DNA of 64,000 nucleotides from an uncultured Bacteroides sp. (GTDB lineage Bacteria > Bacteroidota > Bacteroidia > Bacteroidales > Bacteroidaceae), in the NCBI RefSeq assembly GCF_963666545.1, contig NZ_OY762899.1, forward strand, positions 4,096,365 to 4,160,364, given 5' to 3'. The position numbers and the translations under genes are program-made. The notes below the pieces were generated by a model, which made no database searches, was not told where the DNA came from, and was given only the letters and a program-made list of their open reading frames with translations. Positions 17,400 to 27,241 of the stretch are shown here, one piece after another (positions within the stretch are counted from its first letter, which is position 1; the number at the start of each line of letters is the position of its first letter).

Positions 17400-17759
17400 A
17401 AAAAGGCTACCCATCACGAGCAACCAATCTTTTTGTTAACCTTAAATCTAATACTATGAAAAACACATTACAAAGGTATTCATATTCTGCTTATTACCAA
17501 ATACTCACCACATTGTAGCTAGATTTATAACATGGTTTAATATATATAAAGATTCAATTAACTCATTAACATAATATCTACCTTGATTAACTAAAGAGAG
17601 AGCTTGATTAATAGAGTTGACATCCCTAAGCGTAGATAATCGTCTTTATTGGTATTATTAATCAAAACAGCATAAAAAAGCTAATATGCATAATAATATG
17701 ATTCATAATTAAATAAATTAATATCTTTGTGCTTTCATTAATTAGAAAATAAAATCAAT
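17400..17759. other. Gene-free AT-rich gap before the permease
   Basis: No credible gene. A 20-codon frame beginning MKNTLQRYSYSAYY (ATG 17456, TAG 17516-17518) looks like the first residues of an exported protein cut short and may be a relic. The rest is AT-rich; its 3' end carries the likely promoter of the permease. Confidence 0.4.
17722..17729 (+). promoter_or_regulatory. Candidate Bacteroides -7 element for the permease
   Basis: TATCTTTG matches TAnnTTTG and lies 30 bases before the permease ATG. No TTTG at the expected -33 distance was found. Confidence 0.45.
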
Positions 17760-19421
17760 ATGAGCTTATTTGAAAGAAAGCCAATAGAAACTTTGCTTAA
17801 AGAAGCAAATGCTACAGATAATAATTCGTTGAAGAAGTCACTGGGTGTTGGGAAGCTCGTAGCACTGGGCATTGGAGCCATAATTGGTGCCGGGCTTTTT
17901 TCAATAACGGGCGGCGCGGCTGCCGAACAAGCCGGTCCTGCAATAACCATTTCCTTTTTAATTGCTGCCATAGGTTGCGGATTTGCAGGTTTGTGCTATG
18001 CCGAATTTGCTTCCATGATACCGGTTGCAGGTAGTGCATATACTTATTCTTATGCCACTATGGGAGAATTCATTGCTTGGATTATCGGATGGGACTTGGT
18101 GCTAGAGTATGCCGTAGCGGCTGCTACAGTAAGTATTAGCTGGAGTCGTTATCTCGTAAAATTTCTGGGTGGATTTGGATTGCATTTACCGCCTGAACTA
18201 GTAGCCTGTCCATGGGATGGCGGAATCGTAAATTTACCTGCCGTATTGATTATTTTTCTGATGACTATGTTATTGATAAAGGGTACTGAGGGTAGCTCTT
18301 TTTTCAATTCGATCATTGTTATTTTGAAGATTGCTGTTGTTCTGGTTTTCATTGTACTTGGATGGAAATACATCAATTTAGAGAATTATGTGCCGTATAT
18401 TCCTGAAAATACAGGAACATTTGGCACATACGGTTGGACGGGGATTATTCGTGCGGCAGCCATTGTCTTCTTCGCATTTATAGGCTTTGATGCAGTGAGT
18501 ACGGCCGCGCAAGAAGCGAAAAACGCAAAAAGAGATATGCCTATTGGTATTCTTGTCTCTCTTTTTATCTGTACAATTTTATACTTATTGTTTGCTCATG
18601 TGATGACGGGAGTTGCGCATTACACTGAGTTTAGAGGGCATGATGGCATAGCTCCGGTGGCGATAGCGATTGAGCACATGGGGCATGCTGATGCTAGTGG
18701 GATTATTCATCCTGATTACCCTTGGCTAAATCGTGCGATCATTCTCGCTATTCTTGCAGGATATTCCTCTGTAATCATGGTGATGTTGATGGGGCAAAGT
18801 CGTATTTTTTATAGTATGAGTAAGGATGGCTTATTACCTAAAGTATTCTCTAAGGTTCACCCGAAATATCGTACTCCGGCAAAGAGTAATTTCTTTTTTC
18901 TGGTACTGGTAAGTTTGTTTGCTGCTTTTGTGCCGGCTAGGGTGGCGGGCGAAATGACTAGCATAGGTACTTTATTGGCCTTTATTTTAGTATGTATCGG
19001 TGTTATTGTATTGCGCAAAAAGATGCCCGATGCACCTCGCGCTTTTAGAACTCCATGGGTTCCTGTGATACCTGCTTTGGGTGTATGCACTTGTTTATTC
19101 ATGATGGTTTTTCTTCCTGCGGACACATGGATTCGTTTAATTGTATGGATGCTCATTGGACTTGATGTTTATGCTTCTTATGGTATCTCTCATAGTAAAG
19201 TATTGAAAGCTAAAGGAGAGCGCAGGCCTGGTAGATCTGTTCTCGATGTAACGGCTGTTTCTCTTTCGGTGGCATTGATATTTGTAGCTTTCTGGCATCA
19301 ACAAACAGCTGGTTGGACAAGTAGTAAACGGTTACTTGTTACTGCACTTATTTTTTCAGTCGTTCATCTTATTTTTTATGGTTCGCTTTTGTTTAAGAGA
19401 GCTGTAGCGAACAAAAAGTGA
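17760..19421 (+). CDS. APC-family amino acid permease
   Basis: 553 residues, mostly hydrophobic, with 12 or more membrane segments. The first helix has the APC substrate-site signature GIGAIIGAGLFSITG; CYAEFASMIPVAGSAYTYSY and FFAFIGFDAVSTAAQEAKNA follow, as in the cationic-amino-acid-transporter branch (YfnA/CAT-like). It would import amino acids by cation or proton symport, or exchange them, at the inner membrane. It is monocistronic: a candidate promoter lies 30 bases upstream, and the next gene has its own regulatory gap. No neighbour indicates the substrate. Confidence 0.88.
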   Translation: MSLFERKPIETLLKEANATDNNSLKKSLGVGKLVALGIGAIIGAGLFSITGGAAAEQAGPAITISFLIAAIGCGFAGLCYAEFASMIPVAGSAYTYSYATMGEFIAWIIGWDLVLEYAVAAATVSISWSRYLVKFLGGFGLHLPPELVACPWDGGIVNLPAVLIIFLMTMLLIKGTEGSSFFNSIIVILKIAVVLVFIVLGWKYINLENYVPYIPENTGTFGTYGWTGIIRAAAIVFFAFIGFDAVSTAAQEAKNAKRDMPIGILVSLFICTILYLLFAHVMTGVAHYTEFRGHDGIAPVAIAIEHMGHADASGIIHPDYPWLNRAIILAILAGYSSVIMVMLMGQSRIFYSMSKDGLLPKVFSKVHPKYRTPAKSNFFFLVLVSLFAAFVPARVAGEMTSIGTLLAFILVCIGVIVLRKKMPDAPRAFRTPWVPVIPALGVCTCLFMMVFLPADTWIRLIVWMLIGLDVYASYGISHSKVLKAKGERRPGRSVLDVTAVSLSVALIFVAFWHQQTAGWTSSKRLLVTALIFSVVHLIFYGSLLFKRAVANKK

Positions 19422-19489
19422 AACTTGCATCTCACTCTTTTGTAATTCTCATGTAACTGGAACGGAACAAGAATGTAGATTTCGTTCCA

Positions 19490-19497
19490 TACCTTTG
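19490..19497 (+). promoter_or_regulatory. Candidate -7 element for the ECF sigma gene
   Basis: TACCTTTG matches TAnnTTTG and lies 22 bases before the ATG at 19520. A GGAACG/CGTTCC inverted pair lies just upstream (about 19459-19488) and could be a binding site. Confidence 0.45.
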
Positions 19498-19519
19498 TGC
19501 TCTCTTTAAACAAGCATAT

Positions 19520-20080
19520 ATGAGCATTACAGAAACTTCGTATGAGGATGAGAGATTATTTTATCTCTTATTGCAAGGTGATGAAGATGCCTTTACTGCG
19601 ATTTACAATAAATATCATAGAATGTTGTATGTACTGGCTTATCAGTATCTGCAAGATAAAACCCTTTCGGAAGATGTGGTTCAACACGTCTATATGCGGT
19701 TGTGGGAGTCTCGCTCTACGCTACGGATAAACATCAGCTTGAAGAACTACCTCTATACGATGGCGAAGAATCATTTATTGAATCTGATTCGAGACAGAAA
19801 TGATGTTGTGGCCAGGCAATATGAGGTGTTGCAACAGCAAGATATTGCTGACGATGGACTGTTGCATAAACTGGAGGAGGAGAAGAAAATCGTTTCTGTA
19901 TACAAGGCTTTGAATTTATTGCCTCAACAGAAAAGGGAGATTTGTTTGCTGAAGATGAATGAAGGCTTGGGCAATGAGGAAATAGCAGAAAGGATGAATA
20001 TGCCGGTAGGCACGGTGAAAAACTACTATACACAATCGATTAAATTATTAAAGCATTACCTTAAACGAATATATCTATGA
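19520..20080 (+). CDS. ECF sigma factor of the Bacteroides FecI-like type
   Basis: 186 residues. Region 2 spans about residues 20-90 (DAFTAIYNKYHRMLYVLAYQ, LSEDVVQHVYMRLWESR) and region 4 about 125-180 (LPQQKREICLLKMNEGLGNE, then EIAERMNMPVGTVKNYYTQS). It should direct RNA polymerase to the SusC/D genes downstream when released by the FecR protein encoded next. Its stop overlaps the fecR start (ATGA, 20077-20080), which ensures co-translation of the sigma factor and its antagonist. Confidence 0.92.
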   Translation: MSITETSYEDERLFYLLLQGDEDAFTAIYNKYHRMLYVLAYQYLQDKTLSEDVVQHVYMRLWESRSTLRINISLKNYLYTMAKNHLLNLIRDRNDVVARQYEVLQQQDIADDGLLHKLEEEKKIVSVYKALNLLPQQKREICLLKMNEGLGNEEIAERMNMPVGTVKNYYTQSIKLLKHYLKRIYL

Positions 20081-21051
20081 ATAGCCCGAATAATAGGATG
20101 GTGGATGACGTACTTAACGGTATGGGCAATGAGGTTGAAGCGGAACAACTGGCGCGTTGGTTTGCCACCGATGAGGGACAATGTTATCTGTCTGAACGTA
20201 TTGACAAAGAGTATGGCATGATGGATGAGTTATCCGGTTCTCATAGAATTCCCAGTGAGAAAATGTATCATTCAATCCGCAAAAATATTTCTCGTACGAC
20301 TTTGCGAAGAAAGATTATAAGAAGAACGGCCATTCTATTCCCTGTTGCAGCATTCATTGCTTTATTATTCTACTTCAATACGCAGGTCAGCCTTTTTGGA
20401 GGACAAGATTATCAGGATGTATATGTGGCTAAAGGTGAGCAGTTGCAGGTGGCCTTTCAGGATGGTACACGTGTGTATCTCTATCCGAATTCTCATCTTC
20501 GGTATCCGATTAAATTCGGTCTTACAGAACGCAAGGTGTATCTGGAGGGAGAGGGATATTTCGTTGTGACTAAAAAACCCAAACGTCCGTTTGTTGTTGA
20601 TCTGGGAAAAGCTTCTGTTTGTGTGACCGGCACTTCGTTTCATGTGCAGGCGTATGCTTCAGGACAACATATACTCGTTGGGCTTGACGAAGGGAAAGTA
20701 CACCTTTTGTGTGGTGAGCAGAAGTATTTGCTCCATCCGGGAGAAGATCTCTTATTTGATAAAAAGGACAACTCTTGTGTCATTCATCGGCGTCAGGGGG
20801 AATCAGCTCTTACTCGGTGGAAAAATAGACAGATTAGCTTCAGCAATGCCCCTTTAAAAGAGGTGTTGGATGTGTTGAACTTAAATTATGATGCTCATTT
20901 TAAAGTGACAGATACGGTTGCCTACCGTTATAATTATACTTTCTTAGTAAGAAAAGCTTCACTGGAAGAGGTGTTGAAGACGATGGAAATCATTTCTCCT
21001 ATTTACTTTATGAGAGGAGATACTGTGAAAGTAGCCGTGAAACAGCAATGA
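20077..21051 (+). CDS. FecR-type anti-sigma factor
   Basis: 324 residues. A cytoplasmic N-terminal part (to about residue 85) is followed by one membrane helix (AILFPVAAFIALLFYFN), a periplasmic FecR domain (AKGEQLQVAFQDGTRVYLYP, LEGEGYFVV, VTGTSFHVQAY) and a C-terminal DUF4974-like domain (APLKEVLDVLNLNYDAHFKV). It would hold the sigma factor until the STN domain of the SusC protein signals that substrate is being imported. The gap to susC is 102 bases. Confidence 0.9.
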   Translation: MNSPNNRMVDDVLNGMGNEVEAEQLARWFATDEGQCYLSERIDKEYGMMDELSGSHRIPSEKMYHSIRKNISRTTLRRKIIRRTAILFPVAAFIALLFYFNTQVSLFGGQDYQDVYVAKGEQLQVAFQDGTRVYLYPNSHLRYPIKFGLTERKVYLEGEGYFVVTKKPKRPFVVDLGKASVCVTGTSFHVQAYASGQHILVGLDEGKVHLLCGEQKYLLHPGEDLLFDKKDNSCVIHRRQGESALTRWKNRQISFSNAPLKEVLDVLNLNYDAHFKVTDTVAYRYNYTFLVRKASLEEVLKTMEIISPIYFMRGDTVKVAVKQQ

Positions 21052-21153
21052 AATGAAAAATAAATAGCTCTGTTATACACTTACTGCCATTCTTTGTGTC
21101 AATAGTACGTAAATCGATAAAATTAGTTCTATAAATCATTTAATGTACAAAGT

Positions 21154-24100
21154 ATGAAACAAAGGTTTTTAATGGTTATGATCGTTCTCTTTAATGTATT
21201 TCTTGCGGTTGCAGCCCAGAAGGTTACTTTAAAGTATAAGAACGTGGCTATTTCAGAAGTCTTCTCATCTATAACCAAGCAAACGGGTTTGACTGTGGCA
21301 TATAGTTCGCAAGTGATTAATGCCAAGGAGAAAGTTAACATTGAAGTCAGAGGCACAGAATTGACGGAAGTTCTCACTAAGTTGCTTCCTGCTACAATTG
21401 GTTATAAAATAGAAAGGGGAACTATTCTGATCTTTAAAAAAGATACTCCCGAGAAAAAAGTGTCGGCCATGATTCATGCAAAAGGGGTTGTGGTAGACAA
21501 AAAAACACAAGAACCTTTAATTGGAGTGACAGTAGTACTGAATAACAATTCGGGGCTGGGCACGGTAACGGATATCAATGGGGAATTTAAAGTGTCTGCT
21601 GCACAAGGTTCTAAATTGAAGGTTTCATATATAGGGTATGAAACACAGATGGTTGCCGCAAATGCGGATAAAATGACGATCGAACTGAATCAGGATAACT
21701 TCAAACTCGATGAGGTTGTGGTGACAGGCCAGGGTTTAGAAGTGCAAAAACGTCGTTTATCATCGAATGTGACTACTGTTAGCAGTCAGGAACTGGATCG
21801 TATGAAGCAGGGACGCATAGATCAGGTATTGCAGAATTCGCTTCCCAATGTGCAGATCACGATGAGCAATGGGCAACCGGGAAGTACTTCACTGATTAAA
21901 TCGAGAGGATTATCTTCGGCTTATTCAAATTCAACGCCTGTATTTTATGTAGATGGAGTTCGCGTGGATAACATGAATACGGGGGCTACTTTAAATAATT
22001 CTTTGACAGGCAATAGTGCTGTTTCTGGTGCTATCGGCGATATTCCGTTGGAGAACATTGATCATATAGAATATGTGACGGGTGGTGCGGCAACGACTCT
22101 TTATGGTTCGGATGCTGCTAATGGCGTTATTCAGATATTTACGAAGAGGGGCAGAGATCAAAAAACTGCCTTTTTTGTAGAGACGCAGTTGGAATCGGAT
22201 GTGGCATCTTCTCAATTCTATCACTTCAACAGAACAAAGGAATTGCTGCACAAGACGGGTTTCACACAGAAATATCGCCTTGGTTTTGATGGCGGAAATG
22301 AAAAGTTTGGTTATAGCTTTGGTGGAAGTATGACCAATAATACGGGTACGCTAATTAAAAATGTAAACGAGGATAAGAAATATGACTTGCGCTTTGGATC
22401 AAGAGTGAAGTTTGATCGATTCTTCGAGTATCAGAACTCATTCGGTATGGTGATTGAGGATTTCTCAAGAAGCCGTAATGGTAATCAGGGGGGATACACC
22501 GGACTTTGGTTCACGGAAGGTGCAGCCGCAACTAATTTTAAATACACTGACGCATCCGGAAAATTAGTGAATTATACAGCAGACCTTGATGGGCTCGATG
22601 ATTATGCTTTTGCCCAGATGAAAGAGTTTGTAAGTAAGGCGGAGGCATTGCAAAATAATAGGGAATCTGTCAAGCGCTTTCAGACTTCTCATTCGCTAAA
22701 TTATACGCCACTTCCCAACTTGTCCTTTAAAGGAGTATTGGGGGTTGATTATCGTTTGAACACAAACAAAAACATTGTGACCAACGAATATCTCATTCAT
22801 ACGCAACAAAAAGTGGCAGGTACGTCGGATGCAGGTAGTATTTCTAATTTCGACCGTAATTATTTCGGTTTAACTCTTGACTTTAATGGTCAATATAAAG
22901 TTCGGTATAAAGATTTGCTAAGCTCAATAACAACAGCTGGTTTTCAGTATTTCAGCACTTATGATCATCAATCTGTATACAATGGAAAGAATGTGCGGGA
23001 TGGTGCAGAAATCATATCCGGAGCGGGCACGCTGAGTTCGGATGAATGGTTGAGTTATCTATATAACTATGGATTCTTCTTGCAAGAGAACTTTGGTTTG
23101 TTGGATAAGTATTATATTGATTTGGGAGTGAGATCTGACTATAACACCGCTTTTGGTGATAATGTTGGTTGGCAGTTTTATCCTAAAGTAGGGCTTTCTT
23201 ATGTGCTTTCCGAGGAACCGTTTATGAAAGGTTTGAAAGAGGCTAATCTGATTAATAATTTTAGAATTCTGGCTAACTATGGTGTAGCTGGTAGTTATCC
23301 TCCTGCTTTTGAATTTCAACGTACAGTGTCTTTTAGCTCTTATTTAGGAAAACAGGCTGCTTCGTTTGGTAAATATGGTAACCCTGATCTGGGTCCGGAG
23401 AAAAAACATTCTTATGAAGCGGGAATTAATGCTGTGTTATTTAACCGTATTTTAAATGTGGGGTTCACTTATTACTATGCATTAACGAAAGATGCTCTTT
23501 TTAGTATTCCATCTCTTCCTTCATCCGGACAATCTGCAAATTATCTCTCTAACGTGGGGGAAATAGAGAATAAGGGTATTGAGCTGACTGTTGGTTTACA
23601 GCTTGTTGATACTAAGGATTGGAACGTTCGTTTAAATGCTTCCTATAATACGAATCATAATGAAGTGTTGGATCTTGGTAATGCAGTGCCATTTGCTATT
23701 GGTGGTTTTTCAGCACGTACGGTGCAAACGGTTGTAGCTAAAGGAGAACCGGTCGGATTCATCCGGGGGTATAAGGCTGTGCTTAATGATGACAACTCCC
23801 TGAAAGAAGTACTGCCTTTGCAAAATTTAGGCTCTACTCTTCCTACTTCTTATGGAAACTTCTCTCTGACGGCTAGTTATAAGAACTTCTCTTTTATGGC
23901 TAGTGGAGATTATCAATGGGGATCTTATGTGCACTCTTTTGACCGCCAATTCCGTTTTTCAAAAGGATTGAAAGATGATGCTATCCCCGATAAAGCACTT
24001 GAAGGAACAACTCAGGCGGCCAGTTGGCTTAATTTTACCAATTTCTTTGTTGAAAAGGCTGATTATCTTAAAATAAGAAACATTGGTGTCTCTTATGATT

Positions 24101-24300
24101 TTAAGCCGAAAAAGTTCTTGAATGCTGTTAACTTGGCGTTTAATGTATATAATCCGTTTGCTTTCACGGCGTCATCTGTTGATCCGGAGGCTTCATTATC
24201 CGGTGGTAGGGCTCAGGGAATGGTAGCTGTAGGAGGTTTGAATTATTCTTCTTATTCAACTCCCCGTCAGTACGTCGGTACTCTTAAAATCACTTTCTAA
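21154..24300 (+). CDS. SusC/RagA-type TonB-dependent transporter with STN signalling domain
   Basis: 1048 residues. A signal peptide (ending AVAAQ) is followed by an STN domain (about 25-95: KYKNVAISEVFSSITKQTGL), a carboxypeptidase-regulatory-like domain (about 108-190: GVVVDKKTQEPLIGVTVVLN), the plug with VVVTGQGLEVQKRRLSSNVT, then the 22-strand barrel ending in the aromatic YVGTLKITF. The STN domain marks it as the kind of SusC that signals through FecR/ECF, matching the two genes upstream. It forms the outer-membrane channel of a transport complex with the SusD-like lipoprotein next door. The substrate is unknown; the only enzyme in the operon is a phosphodiesterase. Confidence 0.94.
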   Translation: MKQRFLMVMIVLFNVFLAVAAQKVTLKYKNVAISEVFSSITKQTGLTVAYSSQVINAKEKVNIEVRGTELTEVLTKLLPATIGYKIERGTILIFKKDTPEKKVSAMIHAKGVVVDKKTQEPLIGVTVVLNNNSGLGTVTDINGEFKVSAAQGSKLKVSYIGYETQMVAANADKMTIELNQDNFKLDEVVVTGQGLEVQKRRLSSNVTTVSSQELDRMKQGRIDQVLQNSLPNVQITMSNGQPGSTSLIKSRGLSSAYSNSTPVFYVDGVRVDNMNTGATLNNSLTGNSAVSGAIGDIPLENIDHIEYVTGGAATTLYGSDAANGVIQIFTKRGRDQKTAFFVETQLESDVASSQFYHFNRTKELLHKTGFTQKYRLGFDGGNEKFGYSFGGSMTNNTGTLIKNVNEDKKYDLRFGSRVKFDRFFEYQNSFGMVIEDFSRSRNGNQGGYTGLWFTEGAAATNFKYTDASGKLVNYTADLDGLDDYAFAQMKEFVSKAEALQNNRESVKRFQTSHSLNYTPLPNLSFKGVLGVDYRLNTNKNIVTNEYLIHTQQKVAGTSDAGSISNFDRNYFGLTLDFNGQYKVRYKDLLSSITTAGFQYFSTYDHQSVYNGKNVRDGAEIISGAGTLSSDEWLSYLYNYGFFLQENFGLLDKYYIDLGVRSDYNTAFGDNVGWQFYPKVGLSYVLSEEPFMKGLKEANLINNFRILANYGVAGSYPPAFEFQRTVSFSSYLGKQAASFGKYGNPDLGPEKKHSYEAGINAVLFNRILNVGFTYYYALTKDALFSIPSLPSSGQSANYLSNVGEIENKGIELTVGLQLVDTKDWNVRLNASYNTNHNEVLDLGNAVPFAIGGFSARTVQTVVAKGEPVGFIRGYKAVLNDDNSLKEVLPLQNLGSTLPTSYGNFSLTASYKNFSFMASGDYQWGSYVHSFDRQFRFSKGLKDDAIPDKALEGTTQAASWLNFTNFFVEKADYLKIRNIGVSYDFKPKKFLNAVNLAFNVYNPFAFTASSVDPEASLSGGRAQGMVAVGGLNYSSYSTPRQYVGTLKITF

Positions 24301-24316
24301 ATCAACGCATCATTAA

Positions 24317-25759
24317 ATGAAAAATAAAATGAAGATAACAAAATATATTTTTATGTTGGCGCTGGCCGCTTCTGTGTCGTCTTGCGAACTTTTACAGCCG
24401 GATAGTATTGTGAATCCGAATGTAGATGAGGATACTTTCTTGCAAACGCCAAATGCAATGACTACTTGGGTAAATGGGGCTAATCGTTCTTTCGCTACTA
24501 TTATAGGTTCGTATGTGGAGTTGACTGAAATTTTATCTGATAACTATTTTAATAACTATAGTCAAAGTAGTAAGGTGTTTGATTTTCCTACTCTTCTATA
24601 TACCGATGTGGATGTGACGAATTTGCAGCGATACGTGGGTACTTTGCGTGAAACGGCTAATCAGGGATTGAATGTGGTAGCTGAGGCCGATAAAAGCACC
24701 ACGGATGCACAGCGTTTTAATCTCTACTATATTAAAGGATACTCTTATTTGCTTGCGGGAGAATACTTCTTGGCATTGCCTGTTGAGAATGGCGGAGAGG
24801 TGAAAGGTTGGAAAGATAATCTGAACTTGGCAATATCTACGTTTACGGAGTCGCTGAAGTATACCAATACCGGAGGGGATAAAGCTTTTATAAACACACT
24901 GATAGCGCGCGTTTATTACCGATTGGGAGATAAGACAAATGCTGTAAAATATGCAAATGCTGCTTTGGCGCTATCGACTGACTTTGTAAAGCAAGTTGTT
25001 TTTGATGGAGAGAATGGTGTGACAAGCTCTATACAAGGATATATTTATGGTACTAATTTTCAGCCGCTTCCTCGTTTAGATTTTCTGGATCCTAAATATT
25101 TTCAAAAAACGAGTTCATATGAACAACGCCCTATTTGCATAGCCAAGGCTGAAGAGCCTTACTTGATTTTGGCGGAAGCTAGTTTGGCCGACAATGACTT
25201 AACTGCGGCTAAAAGCACGTTGAAAACGCTCTTATCTTTAGTCAAGGGGCGTCCGGTGGAAACAAGCATTAATGATCAACTGGAAGGTCGCTATAATGGC
25301 GGATACAAAACGTATCCCAACAGTTCTGAATATAAAGTGGCAGCATCGGCTACAGATTCGTTCAGAAGTAATCTCGTACTTGATAGAAAATCGCCTAAAC
25401 TGATTTCTATACCTTATATATCAGGAACTTCTGTAACTGAAGAGATGATTGCTTCGGCTGCTTCAGTGGATGAATTACTGGAAGTGCTTTATCTGATGAG
25501 GCAAGAGATTTTTATGGCTGAAGGACGCAGGGCTGCCGATTTGGGTATTCGTCTTCCCGTTTCTGAAACGGAAGCGGCCAATACCCCGTCTGCTAGCGCT
25601 TACACTACTGCACAAATACCTTCTTTCATCCCGCTGAATCAGGGTATGGATGCTTTTGATATGGATACAAACGCAAAAACTGTAACCATTAAATATAACA
25701 TGAATAAAGTAATCGTTTCAAATAAATCATCTGAATATGTGGTACCTTTCTTCAATTAA
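24317..25759 (+). CDS. SusD/RagB-type surface lipoprotein
   Basis: 480 residues starting 16 bases after susC; an in-frame ATG at 24329 is an equally good start. Lipobox VSSC around residue 23. The body is helix-rich with TPR-like segments typical of SusD (YYIKGYSYLLAGEYFLALPV, FINTLIARVYYRLGDKTNAV, and EAASL-type repeats near residue 290), and the C-terminal third contains the conserved LYLMRQEIFMAEGRRAADLG. It is the lid and capture protein of the SusC channel. The start of the next gene lies inside its last codons. Confidence 0.93.
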   Translation: MKNKMKITKYIFMLALAASVSSCELLQPDSIVNPNVDEDTFLQTPNAMTTWVNGANRSFATIIGSYVELTEILSDNYFNNYSQSSKVFDFPTLLYTDVDVTNLQRYVGTLRETANQGLNVVAEADKSTTDAQRFNLYYIKGYSYLLAGEYFLALPVENGGEVKGWKDNLNLAISTFTESLKYTNTGGDKAFINTLIARVYYRLGDKTNAVKYANAALALSTDFVKQVVFDGENGVTSSIQGYIYGTNFQPLPRLDFLDPKYFQKTSSYEQRPICIAKAEEPYLILAEASLADNDLTAAKSTLKTLLSLVKGRPVETSINDQLEGRYNGGYKTYPNSSEYKVAASATDSFRSNLVLDRKSPKLISIPYISGTSVTEEMIASAASVDELLEVLYLMRQEIFMAEGRRAADLGIRLPVSETEAANTPSASAYTTAQIPSFIPLNQGMDAFDMDTNAKTVTIKYNMNKVIVSNKSSEYVVPFFN

Positions 25760-27074
25760 TCAATTTATAAAAGGAGCCTTAGTGCTCCTTTCTTTAAGTT
25801 TTTCATTAGTAACAATGGCTCAAGAATCTTCTAAACATGTTATTTTAATAACGATTGATGGAATGAGACCTGAAATGGTTACTGATTCTTTGATGCCATC
25901 ACCGAATCTGAAGATGATGAGACGTAATGGGATGTTTGTGAATCGCATTAAGGGTATTGTACCTACAGCTACTTACCCTTCGCATACGACTATCGTAACA
26001 GGAGTAAAACCTGCTGAACATCAGATTTATTATAATTCTCCTTTTACTGGCAACAAACGTTCTTCTGTTAGCTATTGGTATGCTGACTCTATTAAATCAC
26101 CTACTATCTGGGAGGTTGCAAGTAAACACGGTTTGAGTGTATCTTCCCTATTCTGGCCTGTTTCTGTGGGTTCAAAATATATTCAGTATAATATTCCTGA
26201 GTTTTGGTCTAATGCTCCTGTTGATAACCAACTTGATTTTATTAAACCTTATTGTACACCTCTGGGCTTGCTAGATGAATTGGAACGTGAAGCAACCGGT
26301 AGGTTGTCGCAAGAAACCTTTGGAGCCGGTTCCATGAATCGTGACGCTCGTACGGCATATATGGCTAATTATATAATGAATAAGTACAAACCTAACTTGA
26401 TGACTATTCATCTGATAACGACAGACTATGCACAGCATGCTACCGGATTGAATTCGGATAGGGTAAAAGCTGCTGTTAGTTCGGCTGACAATGCAATAGG
26501 TCTGATCATAGAAAACTTGCAGCAAACAAAGATGATGGATAGTACTACGATTATTGTTTGTGGTGACCATGGTTTTACTAATTCTTATCGTAACATTGCA
26601 CCCAACGTGTGGTTAGTGCAAGAAGGTTTATTGAGCGAACAGCCTGAAGGCGATTGGAAGGCTTGCTTTCACGGATCGGGTGCTATGATGTTTCTTTATC
26701 TGAAAGATGCATCTGATAAAACAACTCTGACCAAAGTACGTAAAAAGCTGGCTTCTCTTCCCGAGTCTACTCGTTCCATGTTTCGGATAGTTGATAAAAA
26801 AGAGCTTGAAGATTTAGGGTGTGATCCTAAAGTTGCATTAGCCATTGAGCCGATTAAGGGAGTTGCTGTAGCGACTAATCGTACAGGTGCTGATGTGATG
26901 GATAAATTTGGAGGTAAGCATGGATACTTATCCGGGATTGACCCAACTACATTGGTGGCTTTTGGCTCTGGAATAGATAAAAAGGAAGTGCCGATAATGA
27001 ATCAGGCAGAGATAGCTCCTTTTGCTATGAAGTTATTAGGTATTGATTTTAAGAAAGTATCTGGTGAGAGATAA
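25737..27074 (+). CDS. Exported type I phosphodiesterase / nucleotide pyrophosphatase (alkaline phosphatase superfamily)
   Basis: 445 residues. The start at 25737 overlaps the susD 3' end by 23 bases and is needed for the signal peptide (hydrophobic stretch ending TMAQE). It has the full ENPP-type metal site: VILITIDGMRP, VPTATYPSHTTIVTG (nucleophile Thr), ITTDYAQHATG, VCGDHGFTNSY and GGKHGYL. The family hydrolyses phosphodiester or pyrophosphate bonds in nucleotides, nucleotide sugars or phospholipid head groups. Co-transcription with SusC/D suggests periplasmic processing of an imported phosphodiester compound. It ends the operon; a clear terminator follows. Confidence 0.88.
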   Translation: MWYLSSINQFIKGALVLLSLSFSLVTMAQESSKHVILITIDGMRPEMVTDSLMPSPNLKMMRRNGMFVNRIKGIVPTATYPSHTTIVTGVKPAEHQIYYNSPFTGNKRSSVSYWYADSIKSPTIWEVASKHGLSVSSLFWPVSVGSKYIQYNIPEFWSNAPVDNQLDFIKPYCTPLGLLDELEREATGRLSQETFGAGSMNRDARTAYMANYIMNKYKPNLMTIHLITTDYAQHATGLNSDRVKAAVSSADNAIGLIIENLQQTKMMDSTTIIVCGDHGFTNSYRNIAPNVWLVQEGLLSEQPEGDWKACFHGSGAMMFLYLKDASDKTTLTKVRKKLASLPESTRSMFRIVDKKELEDLGCDPKVALAIEPIKGVAVATNRTGADVMDKFGGKHGYLSGIDPTTLVAFGSGIDKKEVPIMNQAEIAPFAMKLLGIDFKKVSGER

Positions 27075-27098
27075 TATCTGATAAGAAGACCTGTTTGA

Positions 27099-27146
27099 CG
27101 AGAGAATAAGAGAGGGATACTTTTTTATTCTCTCGTTTTATTTTAT
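27099..27146 (+). terminator. Terminator of the SusCD-phosphodiesterase operon
   Basis: CGAGAGAATAA (27099-27109) pairs perfectly with TTATTCTCTCG (27125-27135) and is followed by TTTTATTTTA. It begins 24 bases after the stop codon. Confidence 0.8.
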
Positions 27147-27241
27147 AAGTTTCTAATTGTGCAATTGCAATATTGATTTGTATTTTGTTGATAGCCTAAC
27201 AATTAATATGACTTGTTTCATGAAAATGCACGGAAGATCTT

